A DNA stretch of 64,000 nucleotides from Mycolicibacterium sp. lyk4-40-TYG-92 (lineage in GTDB: Bacteria; Actinomycetota; Actinomycetes; Mycobacteriales; Mycobacteriaceae). The position numbers were made by a program, and so were the translations under genes. The stretch lies in the NCBI RefSeq assembly GCF_030209435.1, contig NZ_JARVRX010000003.1:434001-498000 (forward strand), given 5' to 3'. Position 1 is the first letter of the stretch. Each line of letters starts with the position of its first letter. The notes below the pieces were generated by a model that saw only the letters and a list, made by a program, of their open reading frames with translations, was not told the origin of the DNA and made no database searches. Positions 8,102 to 17,795 of the stretch are shown one piece after another.

Positions 8102-9076
8102 TCACTCGATGTCGTGCGGTGCCTGATGTTCGGGCAGGGTCGCCACGTCTTCGTCCTCGGACACCAGGCAGGCGCGGCAGAAGTCCATACCGAATGGCGT
8201 GAGGTGAATCGAGCGGCGGACGACCTTGTGCGCGCGCACGGAGTGCATCGCGGCCAGCACGTCGGGTTGTGCCTCGACAACCTGGTATTCCAGCGGGTCG
8301 CGTAGTTGCTCCTGCGAGAACCAGATGAGTCCCAGCCGGAACAGGTTGTTGAGGTACGCCGGGACCTGATCCAGATAACGAAGCCCCGCCCGTGGGCCGA
8401 TCATGTTGAGGCCCGGAGCCACCAGCCTCGAGGACACCATGCCGATGGGGCCGCCGGTGCGGACGTCGACTGCGGGCTGGGGTCCGCCGCGCAGGAGCAA
8501 CAGCAGGATGCGGGCCTCGTCGGGCGCCATCTCTTCGAGGATGCGGGCGTACGCGGGGTGGCCGCGCTCGGTGTTCCACACGTCGCGCGATCGGGTCAGC
8601 AGCGCCTGCCCTTGAGCGCGCAACGACCTCTCCATCTGGCGCTGGCGCTCTTCTTCGTCCTCCTGATGGTGCGATACATCGTGCGTCGTCACGTTGTCAC
8701 TGAGCGAGGCACTGACCTGGACGACAGCCTGTGACACCGAGACGCCGTTGGAGACTGCCTTGGCCAGGTCGCCGAAAACTGCACCGGCCTGGGCGACGCC
8801 GGACATCAGCTCGCGTGCGGAGTCGGCCGCGGATGCCGGGTCAGCGACTATCTCGAGTGCACGGCGACCTGTTTTGAGACCTGCAACCAGGGTCCATTCC
8901 GCGGTGCGCACCCAGGCCGTCGCGGCCAGGCGGACCAGCCCGGGCAGTGCTTCGCCGATCTCGGCGCTCCGGGGTAGCAGCGACGATGTCGGCTCTGGTG
9001 GAGGAGAGAAAGTGGCGCTGAGCGGTCCCCACTGAGCTGTGCGTCGTCGGCTACTCCGACGTTGGTCGTCACTCAT
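8102..9076 (-). CDS. Abi-alpha (DUF4393-like) family protein
   Basis: The 324-residue protein has a charged N-terminus, a hydrophobic helical middle (VSNGVSVSQAVVQVSASLSD, about residues 115-134) and a C-terminal region matching the Abi-alpha/DUF4393 pattern. That pattern begins with HPAYARILEEMAPDEARILL and continues with a domain that includes a late LTPFGMDFCRACL segment. The domain is named after an abortive-infection association in phage defence, but function is not established. The ATG at 9076 overlaps the stop of the DUF445 gene by 4 bp, so the two are a translationally coupled operon. It is convergent with the SDR gene. Confidence 0.75.
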   Translation of the reverse strand: MSDDQRRSSRRRTAQWGPLSATFSPPPEPTSSLLPRSAEIGEALPGLVRLAATAWVRTAEWTLVAGLKTGRRALEIVADPASAADSARELMSGVAQAGAVFGDLAKAVSNGVSVSQAVVQVSASLSDNVTTHDVSHHQEDEEERQRQMERSLRAQGQALLTRSRDVWNTERGHPAYARILEEMAPDEARILLLLLRGGPQPAVDVRTGGPIGMVSSRLVAPGLNMIGPRAGLRYLDQVPAYLNNLFRLGLIWFSQEQLRDPLEYQVVEAQPDVLAAMHSVRAHKVVRRSIHLTPFGMDFCRACLVSEDEDVATLPEHQAPHDIE

Positions 9077-10425
9077 GCCACACCAAGTCCCAAGAAAATC
9101 CCGTAGTGGAGGAAGCCACCGGCGGCGCCCATGATCGCGCCGTGAGCGTAGAGCATCCACTCATCTTCCCTGATTGCCGAACGCAGCATTTCCACGAAGT
9201 CGGTCGGCGGAAGTTCCTTGGTGCGTTGGGCGATCAGCGTGCGGATTTTGCCTGATTGCGCCTTCGAGAATTCTTCGTCGCGGAAGGGCGTCAGCGTTCG
9301 GCCGACGGCCTCGGCGGCAAAGCCTGCCTTGATCGAGTCGTAAGCCTGGGCGCCGAGTGCGACCCGCGCGGCGCCCCGGATGGGGCCGGCTGCCCGGTCG
9401 ATGGCCGGGCCCAGGGCGGTGGCCATCATCTGGCGGGTGCGGTCGCCGCTCGGTCCGTCGATCAGGAAGTCGCCGATGCGTTCCAGCGTGATGACGTCGT
9501 CGGCGATGATCCCCGCGTACACCTCGGCGGCCTGCTCTTGCCGCCGAAGAAACAAGCCCTGGAATTTGATGCCGAAATAGCGGGTCGGCTCGGTGGGCTC
9601 GAAGATCAGCCACATGCCGAGCGCGTTGGTGATCCAGCCGACGATGACGCCGAGCGTCGGGAGCATCCACCAGGTGTGAAACCAGTGGTCGATGAACGCG
9701 ACGGGAATGCCCAACAGGAACCCGAAGATGAAGCCGAAGTTGACCATCAGGTTCAGCTCGCGCTGGCCGATGTCCTTGAAGACGCGGATGACCAGCTCGG
9801 GGTTCTTGCGAAAGTGCTCGATGACCATGATCTTGGGGTCGAGCAACTGGTCGATGTGGATGCCGATCTCGGTGGTGATCGAGTGCACCACCTCCGGCAA
9901 TTGCGACTGGACGCGCGCCACGATCGCGCGTTTGCCGACGGTGGGAAGGTCGCGCCAGAACTGCGGATCGTTGGCGATCATCACCTCGTCGACGAGTTGC
10001 GGAATCTCGGCCCGGAACAGCCTGACGATGTGTTCAGCGATCTTGTCGGGCTCGAGCTGCTGATAGAACTCGGCGGGCGTACCGAGCTTGGCGATGGCCT
10101 TGTCAGATGCGATCGAGCCCATCTTGGCGGCGCGCGCCGGCACGATGCCCTGCCACCCGACGCCGCCCTGCAGCACGCCGGGAATCTCCTGGAGTTTGTG
10201 CGGCGCCAGCCGTGCCAGCTGCGCCATCCCCGGGATTCTGAACCCGTGGAAGTTGACCGGATAGAACAGCATGATCAGGCCCGTCCAGTTGATGAGCCAG
10301 CCGATCACCGCGGTGAACAACGGGATGCTGAGGAATGCGAACCACTCCATCGGGGTATGGATCTGGCTCAACGTCCAATCGCGATCGACCAACCAACCCC
10401 AAAAATCGTTGAACGTCGACCTCAC
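9073..10425 (-). CDS. DUF445 family membrane protein
   Basis: The protein has about 450 residues. Membrane segments lie near the start (EWFAFLSIPLFTAVIGWLIN followed by LIMLFYPV) and in the middle (LMVNFGFIFGFLLGIPVAF and GVIVGWITNALGMWLIF). These twin W-x-x-N motifs, each followed by a hydrophobic F-x-P, mark DUF445/YheB proteins of unknown function. Amphipathic repeats of about 200 residues connect the halves, and a last hydrophobic segment closes the protein. I chose the GTG at 10425 (preceded by AAAGGCG) because residues further upstream look non-conserved; an ATG at 10488 is the alternative. It overlaps the Abi-alpha gene. Confidence 0.8.
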   Translation of the reverse strand: MRSTFNDFWGWLVDRDWTLSQIHTPMEWFAFLSIPLFTAVIGWLINWTGLIMLFYPVNFHGFRIPGMAQLARLAPHKLQEIPGVLQGGVGWQGIVPARAAKMGSIASDKAIAKLGTPAEFYQQLEPDKIAEHIVRLFRAEIPQLVDEVMIANDPQFWRDLPTVGKRAIVARVQSQLPEVVHSITTEIGIHIDQLLDPKIMVIEHFRKNPELVIRVFKDIGQRELNLMVNFGFIFGFLLGIPVAFIDHWFHTWWMLPTLGVIVGWITNALGMWLIFEPTEPTRYFGIKFQGLFLRRQEQAAEVYAGIIADDVITLERIGDFLIDGPSGDRTRQMMATALGPAIDRAAGPIRGAARVALGAQAYDSIKAGFAAEAVGRTLTPFRDEEFSKAQSGKIRTLIAQRTKELPPTDFVEMLRSAIREDEWMLYAHGAIMGAAGGFLHYGIFLGLGVA

Positions 10426-10582
10426 CGCCTTTCGTCGAGCACGCTGATCCCGCAGCACGTGGGGTTTGCCACCTGTGCGTGTGCACATTAGCCGTTGCCG
10501 CCGGGTCAAGTTGTTGTACTGAGGCCACGCTTTTGCCTCGGCCCGGTATCGGTCGGCGTAGGTGCACGCGTCGGCGTCGTAT

Positions 10583-10598
10583 TCAACCAATAGGTTGA
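10583..10598. promoter_or_regulatory. ArsR operator copy 1
   Basis: A perfect dyad, TCAACC (10583-10588) / GGTTGA (10593-10598), lies in the spacer between the DUF445 gene and the arsR-like gene. The 13-bp string CGTATTCAACCAA containing its left arm recurs 46 bp downstream. Confidence 0.65.
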
Positions 10599-10628
10599 CA
10601 ACGACCGCACTGGCGCGCACACTCGTAT

Positions 10629-10644
10629 TCAACCAAATGGTTTA
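10629..10644. promoter_or_regulatory. ArsR operator copy 2
   Basis: TCAACC (10629-10634) and GGTTTA (10639-10644) form the same dyad with one mismatch, 9 bp before the arsR-like ATG. Two copies 46 bp apart (between four and five helical turns) suggest cooperative autorepression of the arsR-SRPBCC pair. Confidence 0.65.
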
Positions 10645-10652
10645 GGAGCAAA

Positions 10653-11009
10653 ATGACCGACCAGCTGTCGAAAGTATTTGCGGCACTGAGCGATCCACTC
10701 CGCCGCGACATCGTCGTCCGGCTGACGGCGGCTGATGCCACGGTGAGCGAACTCGCCGAGCCGTACGACGTCAGCATGCAGGCGGTTTCCAAGCACCTGA
10801 AGGTGCTCGAGGAGGCGGGGTTGGTCACCCGGGGCCGTGCCGCACAGACCCGGCCGGTGCACTTGGAGGCGCAGGTGTTCGACCTGATGACCAAGTGGAT
10901 CGAGCGCTACCAACAGCGGGCCGAACAGCGTTACCAGCGCCTGGATGCGGTGCTGGGCGAGATGAATGACACCGAATCGAAACCGCGACGAAAGGGCAGA
11001 GCATCATGA
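10653..11009 (+). CDS. ArsR-family repressor (SRPBCC-linked type)
   Basis: The 118-residue winged-helix protein opens with LSKVFAALSDPLRRDIV and carries the HTH VSELAEPYDVSMQAVSKHLK (about residues 34-53). It lacks the metal-binding Cys of arsenic sensors. This subfamily is typically encoded directly before an AHSA1/SRPBCC protein, exactly as here (4-bp overlap). The GGAG at 10645-10648 supports the start. Two dyads upstream are the likely operators. Confidence 0.92.
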   Translation: MTDQLSKVFAALSDPLRRDIVVRLTAADATVSELAEPYDVSMQAVSKHLKVLEEAGLVTRGRAAQTRPVHLEAQVFDLMTKWIERYQQRAEQRYQRLDAVLGEMNDTESKPRRKGRAS

Positions 11010-11479
11010 ACACAGCGCAGGCCGTCATCGAAGCCGACAAGGATGTGCCGCTCATCCGCATCACCCGTGACTTCCATGCCACCCCAGCGCAATTGCTGAA
11101 GGCACATACCGATCCGGAGCTGTTCGCCCGCTGGGTGGGTCCCGACGGGATGGACACCCGGATCGTCGAGTGGGATGCCCGCGACGGCGGCAGCTGGCGT
11201 TATGTCGCGGTCCGCGACGGCCAGGAGTTCGGGTTCCGTGGTTGCTTCCACACCGTCGCCGAGGACAAGATCGTCCAGACATTCACCTTCGAGGGCATGC
11301 CCGACGCGGTTTCCCTCGAGACGTTGTGGTTCGAGGATCTCGGTGACGGCCGCACCCGGCTGCACGGACAGTCGCTCGTGGACAGCTTCGAGGGACGCGA
11401 CGCCTGGCTGGCCTCCGGCATGGAGACGGGTGTCGATCAGGGCTACGCGAAACTCGACGCACTGGTCGGCGAGCTCTGA
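11006..11479 (+). CDS. SRPBCC (AHSA1-like) domain protein
   Basis: The 157-residue START/Bet v 1-like fold protein has a helix-grip pocket. It starts with an ITRDFHATPAQLLKAHTDPE strand-helix pair and contains the typical FARWVGPDG segment and a long C-terminal helix. Proteins of this type bind hydrophobic ligands, but the ligand is unknown. It is translationally coupled to the ArsR regulator, which suggests that the ligand, or a response to it, is sensed by the repressor. Confidence 0.9.
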   Translation: MNTAQAVIEADKDVPLIRITRDFHATPAQLLKAHTDPELFARWVGPDGMDTRIVEWDARDGGSWRYVAVRDGQEFGFRGCFHTVAEDKIVQTFTFEGMPDAVSLETLWFEDLGDGRTRLHGQSLVDSFEGRDAWLASGMETGVDQGYAKLDALVGEL

Positions 11480-11492
11480 GCTGGGGCCGCGA

Positions 11493-11999
11493 TTACTGTG
11501 CCGGCGCCGCGAAACCGGACCAGCGCAAGCCTGTTCCGGCTTTCGCGGTCGACGGCGGCGTGGGGGCAGCGGCGCGGCGGGGCTTGGCGTCCGTCTCGCC
11601 ACGCAGTCGGCGCTCTTCACGCAGGATGCGGCGGTTCAGGATTCGCTCGTCGCGGGCGGTGAGCGTGCGGTTCAGACCGGAGAGCTGCTCCAGCTGCAGC
11701 CAGCTCAGCCCGTCGAGGTCGCCGTCGGCGTCATGGCTGGCCAGGACAATGGAGCCACGTAGTAGGGGGACGGTTTTCGCCGTGAAAGTCGTTGTCGCCA
11801 GCAACAGTTCGGTTGCCTTGCGATTGATGCGGCGCTGGCACCGGCGTGCTGCCGGGCTGAACCAGAAGTCGAACTGGCGGTCCGCGCTGGTCAGGCATTG
11901 AAGCCGTTGACCTTGAATCAGATCAGTGATGTCGGCCGGCGTGTAGGCGCGGGTTTCATATACGGCGCCGTTGGTGCTGAAGTACAAGACGGTATTCAT
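11493..11999 (-). CDS. Uncharacterised mycobacterial-type protein
   Basis: This is a 168-residue basic protein. The N-terminal half (MNTVLYFSTNGAVYETRAYT) looks like a small alpha/beta domain. The middle (FDFWFSPAARRCQRRINRKA) and the Arg-rich tail (RILNRRILREERRLRG) are strongly helical. I do not recognise a family. An ATG at 11999 gives the most compact product; an upstream start near 12087 would add about 29 residues. It is convergent with the SRPBCC gene and divergent from a small exported protein. Confidence 0.55.
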   Translation of the reverse strand: MNTVLYFSTNGAVYETRAYTPADITDLIQGQRLQCLTSADRQFDFWFSPAARRCQRRINRKATELLLATTTFTAKTVPLLRGSIVLASHDADGDLDGLSWLQLEQLSGLNRTLTARDERILNRRILREERRLRGETDAKPRRAAAPTPPSTAKAGTGLRWSGFAAPAQ

Positions 12000-12183
12000 A
12001 GCGATAACCCATTCGGCTCTTTCTAGGTATGGACTCTCTGTCGAGCGAAGCACCCAGACCGCGGTGCTGTTATCAACGGTACCCATGTGACAATTGAGAC
12101 AAACATTGATAACGCCGGGGCGGCGGGAAATATGCCCGCGGCCGCGCGCTAACACCGCCGCCGCCATCGCCGATAGCAGTGGC

Positions 12184-12621
12184 ATGACCCCTTCGCGCGC
12201 TGCAGGAACGCTCGTCGTCGCGCTCGCCGCGCCGTGGTTATCGGTGGCGGTGGCCCATGCGGATGCGTTCGGACAACTCGGTGCGGTTCCCGTGGTCGCG
12301 TCACCGACGTGCGGCGGCACCGTGAGCGCCGACGCGCAGGCGACGCCGGTGCAGGTCGGCGGTGACGTCGGGCACGGTATCGGGGTGTCGATTCGCTATG
12401 ACGCCGGTGTCTACGACGGCTCCTGCGCCTTGACGGTGACGGCCGCATGGCGGAATCTCGACACCGGTGCCTCCGGGCAGGGCGACATCTCGGCGGTCTC
12501 GACGATCGACGGGCACTACGGGTTCATCGGCTACGCGAACAAGAACTTCGCGACGGGTAGTGGCACGGTCGTCGTCACCCTGAGCTCGCACCCGGGTGCG
12601 GAAATGCGCATCACCGCGTAG
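12184..12621 (+). CDS. Small exported protein of unknown function
   Basis: The 145-residue precursor has a Sec signal peptide (GTLVVALAAPWLSVAVAHADA, cleavage about residue 26 after AHA). The mature part is a Cys-paired (CGG and GSCAL), Gly/Val-rich beta-type domain. It resembles the many small secreted mycobacterial proteins with unknown roles. The start at 12184 is chosen because it puts the signal peptide at the N-terminus; earlier in-frame codons exist from 12094. Confidence 0.7.
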   Translation: MTPSRAAGTLVVALAAPWLSVAVAHADAFGQLGAVPVVASPTCGGTVSADAQATPVQVGGDVGHGIGVSIRYDAGVYDGSCALTVTAAWRNLDTGASGQGDISAVSTIDGHYGFIGYANKNFATGSGTVVVTLSSHPGAEMRITA

Positions 12622-12669
12622 GCGCCCATGCGGGCGATCGGGCTGCCGCAGCAATGCGACGATTGACCC

Positions 12670-14316
12670 ATGACCGCGACGCTCGTCACGACCAATCTCG
12701 CCGGCGGATTTGCCCACCGCACCCTCTTCGAGCGGCTCGATGTGACGGTGGCGCCCGGCGATGTGATCGGTGTGGTCGGCTCCAACGGCGCGGGCAAGAG
12801 CACGCTGCTGCGCATCCTGGCGGGTGAACTCGCACCGCTTGACGGTGTGGTCAACCTGGCGCCGGCCGATGCATTCGTGGGCTGGCTGCCGCAGGAGCAC
12901 GAGCGGGTACCGGGGGAGACGGTCGCCGCATACGTCGCGCGTCGCACCGGATGTGCCGCCGCGACACACGCGATGGACGCCGCGGCCGAGGCATTGGCCG
13001 ATCCGAGCGCGGACGCGGACGGCTACTCCGCCGCGCTGGATCACTGGCTGGCGACGGGCGCGGCGGATCTCGACGAACGACTGCCGGCAGTGTTGGCCGA
13101 TCTGGGCCTCGATTCCGACGCGGTGCGGCCGGAGTCGACGCTGATGACCGCGTTGTCGGGCGGACAGGCAGCGCGGGTGGGGTTGGCGGCGCTGATGCTG
13201 TCGCGTTTCGACATCGTCCTGCTCGATGAGCCGACCAACGATCTCGACCTGGACGGCCTCGCCCGCTTGGAAGAGATCGTCGGCAACCTCCGCGGAGGTG
13301 TCGTGCTGGTCAGCCATGATCGAGAGTTTCTGGCCCGCACCGTAACCCGGGTCGTCGAACTCGATCTGGCGCAGAACCGGACCACCGTCTACGGCGGCGG
13401 TTACGAGAGTTATCTGGAAGAACGTGAGGTCGCGCGGCGGCACCGTCGCGAACAGTTCGACGAGTTCGCCGAGAAGAAGGCCGATCTCGTGGCGCGGGCA
13501 CGAACACAGCGGGAGTGGTCGAGTCAGGGTGTGCGCAACGCGATGCGCAAGGCACCCGACAACGACAAGAACCGGCGCACCGCACAGACCGAGTCCAGTG
13601 AGAAGCAGGCGCAGAAGGTCCGGCAGATGGAGAGCCGCATCGCGCGCCTCGAGGAGGTCGAGGAACCCCGCAAGGAATGGACGCTCCAGTTCACCATCGG
13701 CGCGGCTCCGCGGTCGAGTTCAGTTGTCGCGACACTCGACAATGCTGTTGTGCGACAAGGCGACTTCGTCCTGGGCCCAGTTTCGTTGCAGGTCGATGCC
13801 GGCGAGCGGATCGGTATCACAGGCCCCAACGGGGCGGGAAAGTCGACGCTGCTGCGGCTGCTGCTCGGCCGGCAGCAGCCCGACGAGGGGCGCGCGGGTC
13901 TGGGCGCCAATGTCGCCATCGGTGAAATCGACCAGGCGCGTGCCGATTTCACCGGCGACAGCCGGCTTGTCGATCGCTTCGAGCAATATGTGCCGTCATG
14001 GACGAGTGCGGATGTGCGCACGCTGCTGGCAAAGTTCGGGTTACGCGCCGACCACGTGGAACGCACCGCTGATGAGTTGTCGCCCGGCGAGCGAACCCGC
14101 GCCGGCCTGGCGTTGCTCCAGGCGCGCGGTACGAATGTACTGGTTCTCGACGAGCCGACCAACCATCTCGACCTACCGGCCATCGAGCAGCTGGAGCAGG
14201 CACTCGAAACCTATGACGGCGCACTGCTGCTCGTGACCCACGACCGCCGGATGTTGCAGAACGTCCGGTTGGACAGGTCGTGGTTGGTGCGCGACGGGCG
14301 TGTAGCGGAGCTGTAG
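12670..14316 (+). CDS. ABC-F family ATP-binding protein
   Basis: The 548-residue protein has two ATPase domains and no membrane segments. Walker A motifs are GSNGAGKST (residues 37-45) and GPNGAGKST (about 386-394). Signatures are LSGGQ (about 161) and LSPGE (about 476). Both Walker B sites read LDEPTN. A charged linker (about 255-330, EFAEKKADLVARARTQREW) corresponds to the P-site tRNA-interaction motif. ABC-F proteins act on the ribosome, in translation or in resistance to ribosome-targeting antibiotics. It resembles the M. tuberculosis Rv1473 type; the antibiotic role is inferred from the family only. Confidence 0.92.
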   Translation: MTATLVTTNLAGGFAHRTLFERLDVTVAPGDVIGVVGSNGAGKSTLLRILAGELAPLDGVVNLAPADAFVGWLPQEHERVPGETVAAYVARRTGCAAATHAMDAAAEALADPSADADGYSAALDHWLATGAADLDERLPAVLADLGLDSDAVRPESTLMTALSGGQAARVGLAALMLSRFDIVLLDEPTNDLDLDGLARLEEIVGNLRGGVVLVSHDREFLARTVTRVVELDLAQNRTTVYGGGYESYLEEREVARRHRREQFDEFAEKKADLVARARTQREWSSQGVRNAMRKAPDNDKNRRTAQTESSEKQAQKVRQMESRIARLEEVEEPRKEWTLQFTIGAAPRSSSVVATLDNAVVRQGDFVLGPVSLQVDAGERIGITGPNGAGKSTLLRLLLGRQQPDEGRAGLGANVAIGEIDQARADFTGDSRLVDRFEQYVPSWTSADVRTLLAKFGLRADHVERTADELSPGERTRAGLALLQARGTNVLVLDEPTNHLDLPAIEQLEQALETYDGALLLVTHDRRMLQNVRLDRSWLVRDGRVAEL

Positions 14317-14322
14317 CCGCGA

Positions 14323-14348
14323 GGATGCGATGCGGCGCACGGGCATCC
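14323..14348. terminator. Possible bidirectional terminator
   Basis: GGATGC (14323-14328) pairs with GCATCC (14343-14348) over a 14-nt loop. It lies in the 45-bp gap between the convergent ABC-F and aldo/keto reductase genes. The stem is short, so this is a weak call. Confidence 0.3.
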
Positions 14349-14361
14349 GCACTTCAGATGG

Positions 14362-15363
<1,002 letters not shown>

Positions 15364-15442
15364 TCAGGTGAAGGGTGGGAACGCTCCTGACGTCACGCTA
15401 GGTCCGGCCGGGCAGATCTGGGAGTGACGCCCGTTCCAGGTA

Positions 15443-15459
15443 CTGGGAGTTCCTCCCAG
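15443..15459. promoter_or_regulatory. Perfect inverted repeat between aldo/keto reductase and regulator
   Basis: CTGGGAG (15443-15449), TTC, CTCCCAG (15453-15459) is a perfect dyad. It ends 17 bp before a TACCGT -10-like box (15477-15482), so it covers the -35 region of the regulator promoter. A related CTGGGAG-like half-site lies at 15418-15424. Confidence 0.6.
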
Positions 15460-15488
15460 CCGGCTCCGGGTGCCTCTACCGTGGGCTG

Positions 15489-16382
15489 ATGGGAGCAGTG
15501 GACCTAAGCCGCGAGATTCGGGAGTTCTTGAGTTCGCGGCGCGCGCGCATCACACCCGAGCAAGCGGGGCTGCCCGCATATGGCGGAAACCGCCGGGTCA
15601 AGGGCCTGCGCCGCGAGGAGGTCGCGATGCTGGCCGGAGTGTCGGTGGACTATTACGTACGGATGGAGCGCGGTAACCTGTCCGGCGCTTCGGAGCACGT
15701 GCTCGACGCCCTCGCGTCGGCGCTCAAACTCGATGAGGCCGAACGTGACCACCTGTTCGCGCTGGCCCGTGAGTCCGGCAGTCGCGGCACCCGCCGCAAA
15801 CCGAAAGTGCCGGTGACCATTCGGCCGGCGTTGCGGCAGGTCCTCGATGCGATCGGGGACGCTCCGGCTTGGATCCGCAATGGTCGCTCGGACGTGCTCG
15901 CGATGAACCAGCTCGCCCGCGCGCTCTACGCCCCGGTGTTGGCCGAACCGCGGCGGCCGGTGAACACCACCCGATTCGTCTACTTGAATCCTGAAGCGGC
16001 GGAAGAGTTTTTCGTCGACTACGACCAGATCGCCCGCGACGCTGCCGCGTTGTTGCGGCTGGAGGTCGGCCGCAATCCACACGACCCGGAGCTGATCACG
16101 TTGATCGGTGAATTATCAACGCATAGTGAGCTGTTTCGGCAGCGGTGGGCGTCGCAGGATGTGCGGTTCCACCGGTACGGCCGCAAACGCCTGCGGCACC
16201 CTGCGGTCGGCCAACTCGACCTGGATTTCGAATCGCTCGAGCTCCCGGCCGAGCCGGGGCTGCAGCTGAACATCTACACCGCGCCGGCGAATACCCCTGC
16301 CGCCGACGGTCTCCGACTGCTCGCCTCCTGGGCAGCCAGTCAGGACGACCTTCGCACCGAACAGGCCACCGCCGGCAGTTGA
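15489..16382 (+). CDS. XRE-family regulator with MmyB-like ligand domain
   Basis: The 297-residue protein has an N-terminal XRE helix-turn-helix (about residues 8-80: GLRREEVAMLAGVSVDYYVR) followed by the MmyB-like PAS-type domain (about 105-280). That domain includes WIRNGRSDVLAMNQLARAL and FRQRWASQDVRFH, and it binds fatty-acid-like ligands in MmyB-type proteins. The ATG lies 6 nt after the putative -10 box and lacks a Shine-Dalgarno, predicting a leaderless mRNA. The divergent aldo/keto reductase is the likely target. Confidence 0.92.
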   Translation: MGAVDLSREIREFLSSRRARITPEQAGLPAYGGNRRVKGLRREEVAMLAGVSVDYYVRMERGNLSGASEHVLDALASALKLDEAERDHLFALARESGSRGTRRKPKVPVTIRPALRQVLDAIGDAPAWIRNGRSDVLAMNQLARALYAPVLAEPRRPVNTTRFVYLNPEAAEEFFVDYDQIARDAAALLRLEVGRNPHDPELITLIGELSTHSELFRQRWASQDVRFHRYGRKRLRHPAVGQLDLDFESLELPAEPGLQLNIYTAPANTPAADGLRLLASWAASQDDLRTEQATAGS

Positions 16383-16405
16383 TGTCCCGCGGGCTCTGAG
16401 CTGGT

Positions 16406-16519
16406 TCAGCCCGGCGGCCCGTCGCGGGTGACCCCGAGAACGGTGTCGAGGGTCAGATCATGCGGATGCTCGAAATCCGTTGCCCACCAGGCCGCTCCGG
16501 TCGCGCCGTCGGAAGTCAT
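16406..16519 (-). CDS. Possible 37-aa small protein after the PucR-like gene
   Basis: A short frame (MTSDGATGAAWWATDF, ending TRDGPPG) begins 17 nt after the stop of the PucR-like gene, with GTGGGGGAC just upstream of its ATG. It is acidic and has a WW pair. Its position suggests co-transcription. Coding evidence is weak because of length. Confidence 0.25.
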   Translation of the reverse strand: MTSDGATGAAWWATDFEHPHDLTLDTVLGVTRDGPPG

Positions 16520-16536
16520 GTCCCCCACACCATTGC

Positions 16537-17733
16537 TCAACTCTCGATCCCCAGTGCCACCGTGAGTTCGAGTATGGTCCGCGGATCGGTCAGCCGCTCG
16601 CCGTAAAGCTCTCTCAGCTGGGTCATCCGGTAGCGCACCGTTTGCGCGTGGACGACGAGATCCGCGGCCACGGCATCCCGCCGACCTTGATGCAGGAGCC
16701 AGGACCGCAGCGTTTCGGTAAGTGCCGCAGCGGTATTGGGGCGCAAGTCGGCCAGCGGTGCAAGCACCCGCCGGCGCAGATCGTCGGCGGCCTCGCGGTC
16801 AGCGCCGATGACCAGTTCGACGAGATGTTCGTCGGTATCGAGCACATCGACATCGCTGCCCAGCAGGATGTCTCGCGCTTGGAGCGCTCTGCGGTAGGAC
16901 GACCGTACCTGCGCCCACGGCCGGGCGGGCCCCACCCAGGCCCGTCGGCCGGCCAACGCTCGCAGCAGCCGGCGCCGGTGCGGTCCGTCCATGTCGGGAA
17001 CGAGTAGTGCCGTGAGTGCCTCGGTGGGATCGACGCCGGGGAGGTCTTGGTTGAGCTGCAGCGTGGAGGGCCCGAAATTGACTGCGAGGCCATGTATTTG
17101 CGACGCGGGCAGCAGCACCGCGGTGAGTGACGTCGGCGGTGTCCAATCAGCATGCTCGGCGCCGGCCTCGAGGATCTCTGTCGTCTCGCCGGCGAGCAGG
17201 CTATGGCCGAGGCGCTCCAGGTAGCGCTCTCGGACGCGGCCGGTGGTGGCCAGCTCATCGGCGTGGCCGGTCACACTCGATGCCGAGAGTTCATCGATGA
17301 ACGCGAACACCAGCTCGGCGAACCGCGCCATCGTCTCGGCGGTCAGTCCCGCGTTCACGGCAGTCGACGCCAGCTCACGCCAGGCGACCCTGGCCCCGAC
17401 GCGGTAAGCCGCCAGCAGTGCGTCGATGGTGCGGCCGCTGCGCGCCTCCCCGCGGCCCAGTTCATAGGCGCCGTCCAGGGCGGGTGCCAGCTGCGTTCCG
17501 GCATCTGCATCCTCCGCGCGGGTGGCCAGCCGCAAGAACCCGCCGAGCGCCATCTGTACCGCGGTCTCGATGTTCTGACCCATCGGTCCGCTGAAGGCGT
17601 CGGTGTAGCTCGGCACCTCCACCGTGACGGCGGCAACGGTGCGTTCGGCCGTACGCGGTAGCACCGAGTGAAGCGCCGAGGTGACGTCCTCGCCGAGCTC
17701 CAAACCGGTGTATCTCGGCGCAGGATCTGGCAT
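16537..17733 (-). CDS. PucR/CdaR-type transcriptional regulator
   Basis: The 398-residue regulator has an N-terminal RsbRD-like helical sensor (about residues 60-160, LAAYRVGARVAWRELA). A GGDEF-like linker domain lies in the middle. The C-terminal PucR helix-turn-helix (about 330-395) carries TLRSWLLHQGRRDAVAADLV followed by HAQTVRYRMTQLRELYGERL, the family signature. The ATG at 17733 gives a standard length. It diverges, across an 85-bp spacer with dyads, from the ferredoxin reductase-desaturase pair, so it is the natural candidate regulator of membrane-lipid desaturation or of alkane/fatty acid use. Confidence 0.9.
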   Translation of the reverse strand: MPDPAPRYTGLELGEDVTSALHSVLPRTAERTVAAVTVEVPSYTDAFSGPMGQNIETAVQMALGGFLRLATRAEDADAGTQLAPALDGAYELGRGEARSGRTIDALLAAYRVGARVAWRELASTAVNAGLTAETMARFAELVFAFIDELSASSVTGHADELATTGRVRERYLERLGHSLLAGETTEILEAGAEHADWTPPTSLTAVLLPASQIHGLAVNFGPSTLQLNQDLPGVDPTEALTALLVPDMDGPHRRRLLRALAGRRAWVGPARPWAQVRSSYRRALQARDILLGSDVDVLDTDEHLVELVIGADREAADDLRRRVLAPLADLRPNTAAALTETLRSWLLHQGRRDAVAADLVVHAQTVRYRMTQLRELYGERLTDPRTILELTVALGIES

Positions 17734-17795
17734 TTCTATTCCTATCGAACAATTACTAGGTGGTAGTTCACCTATCCCGGTCAAGAATTTACCCC

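Noticed and set aside
9256..10491. Long plus-strand open frame (411 aa)
   Set aside because: It is the mirror of the DUF445 gene, with Asp/Gly/Arg-rich low-complexity sequence and no recognisable domain.
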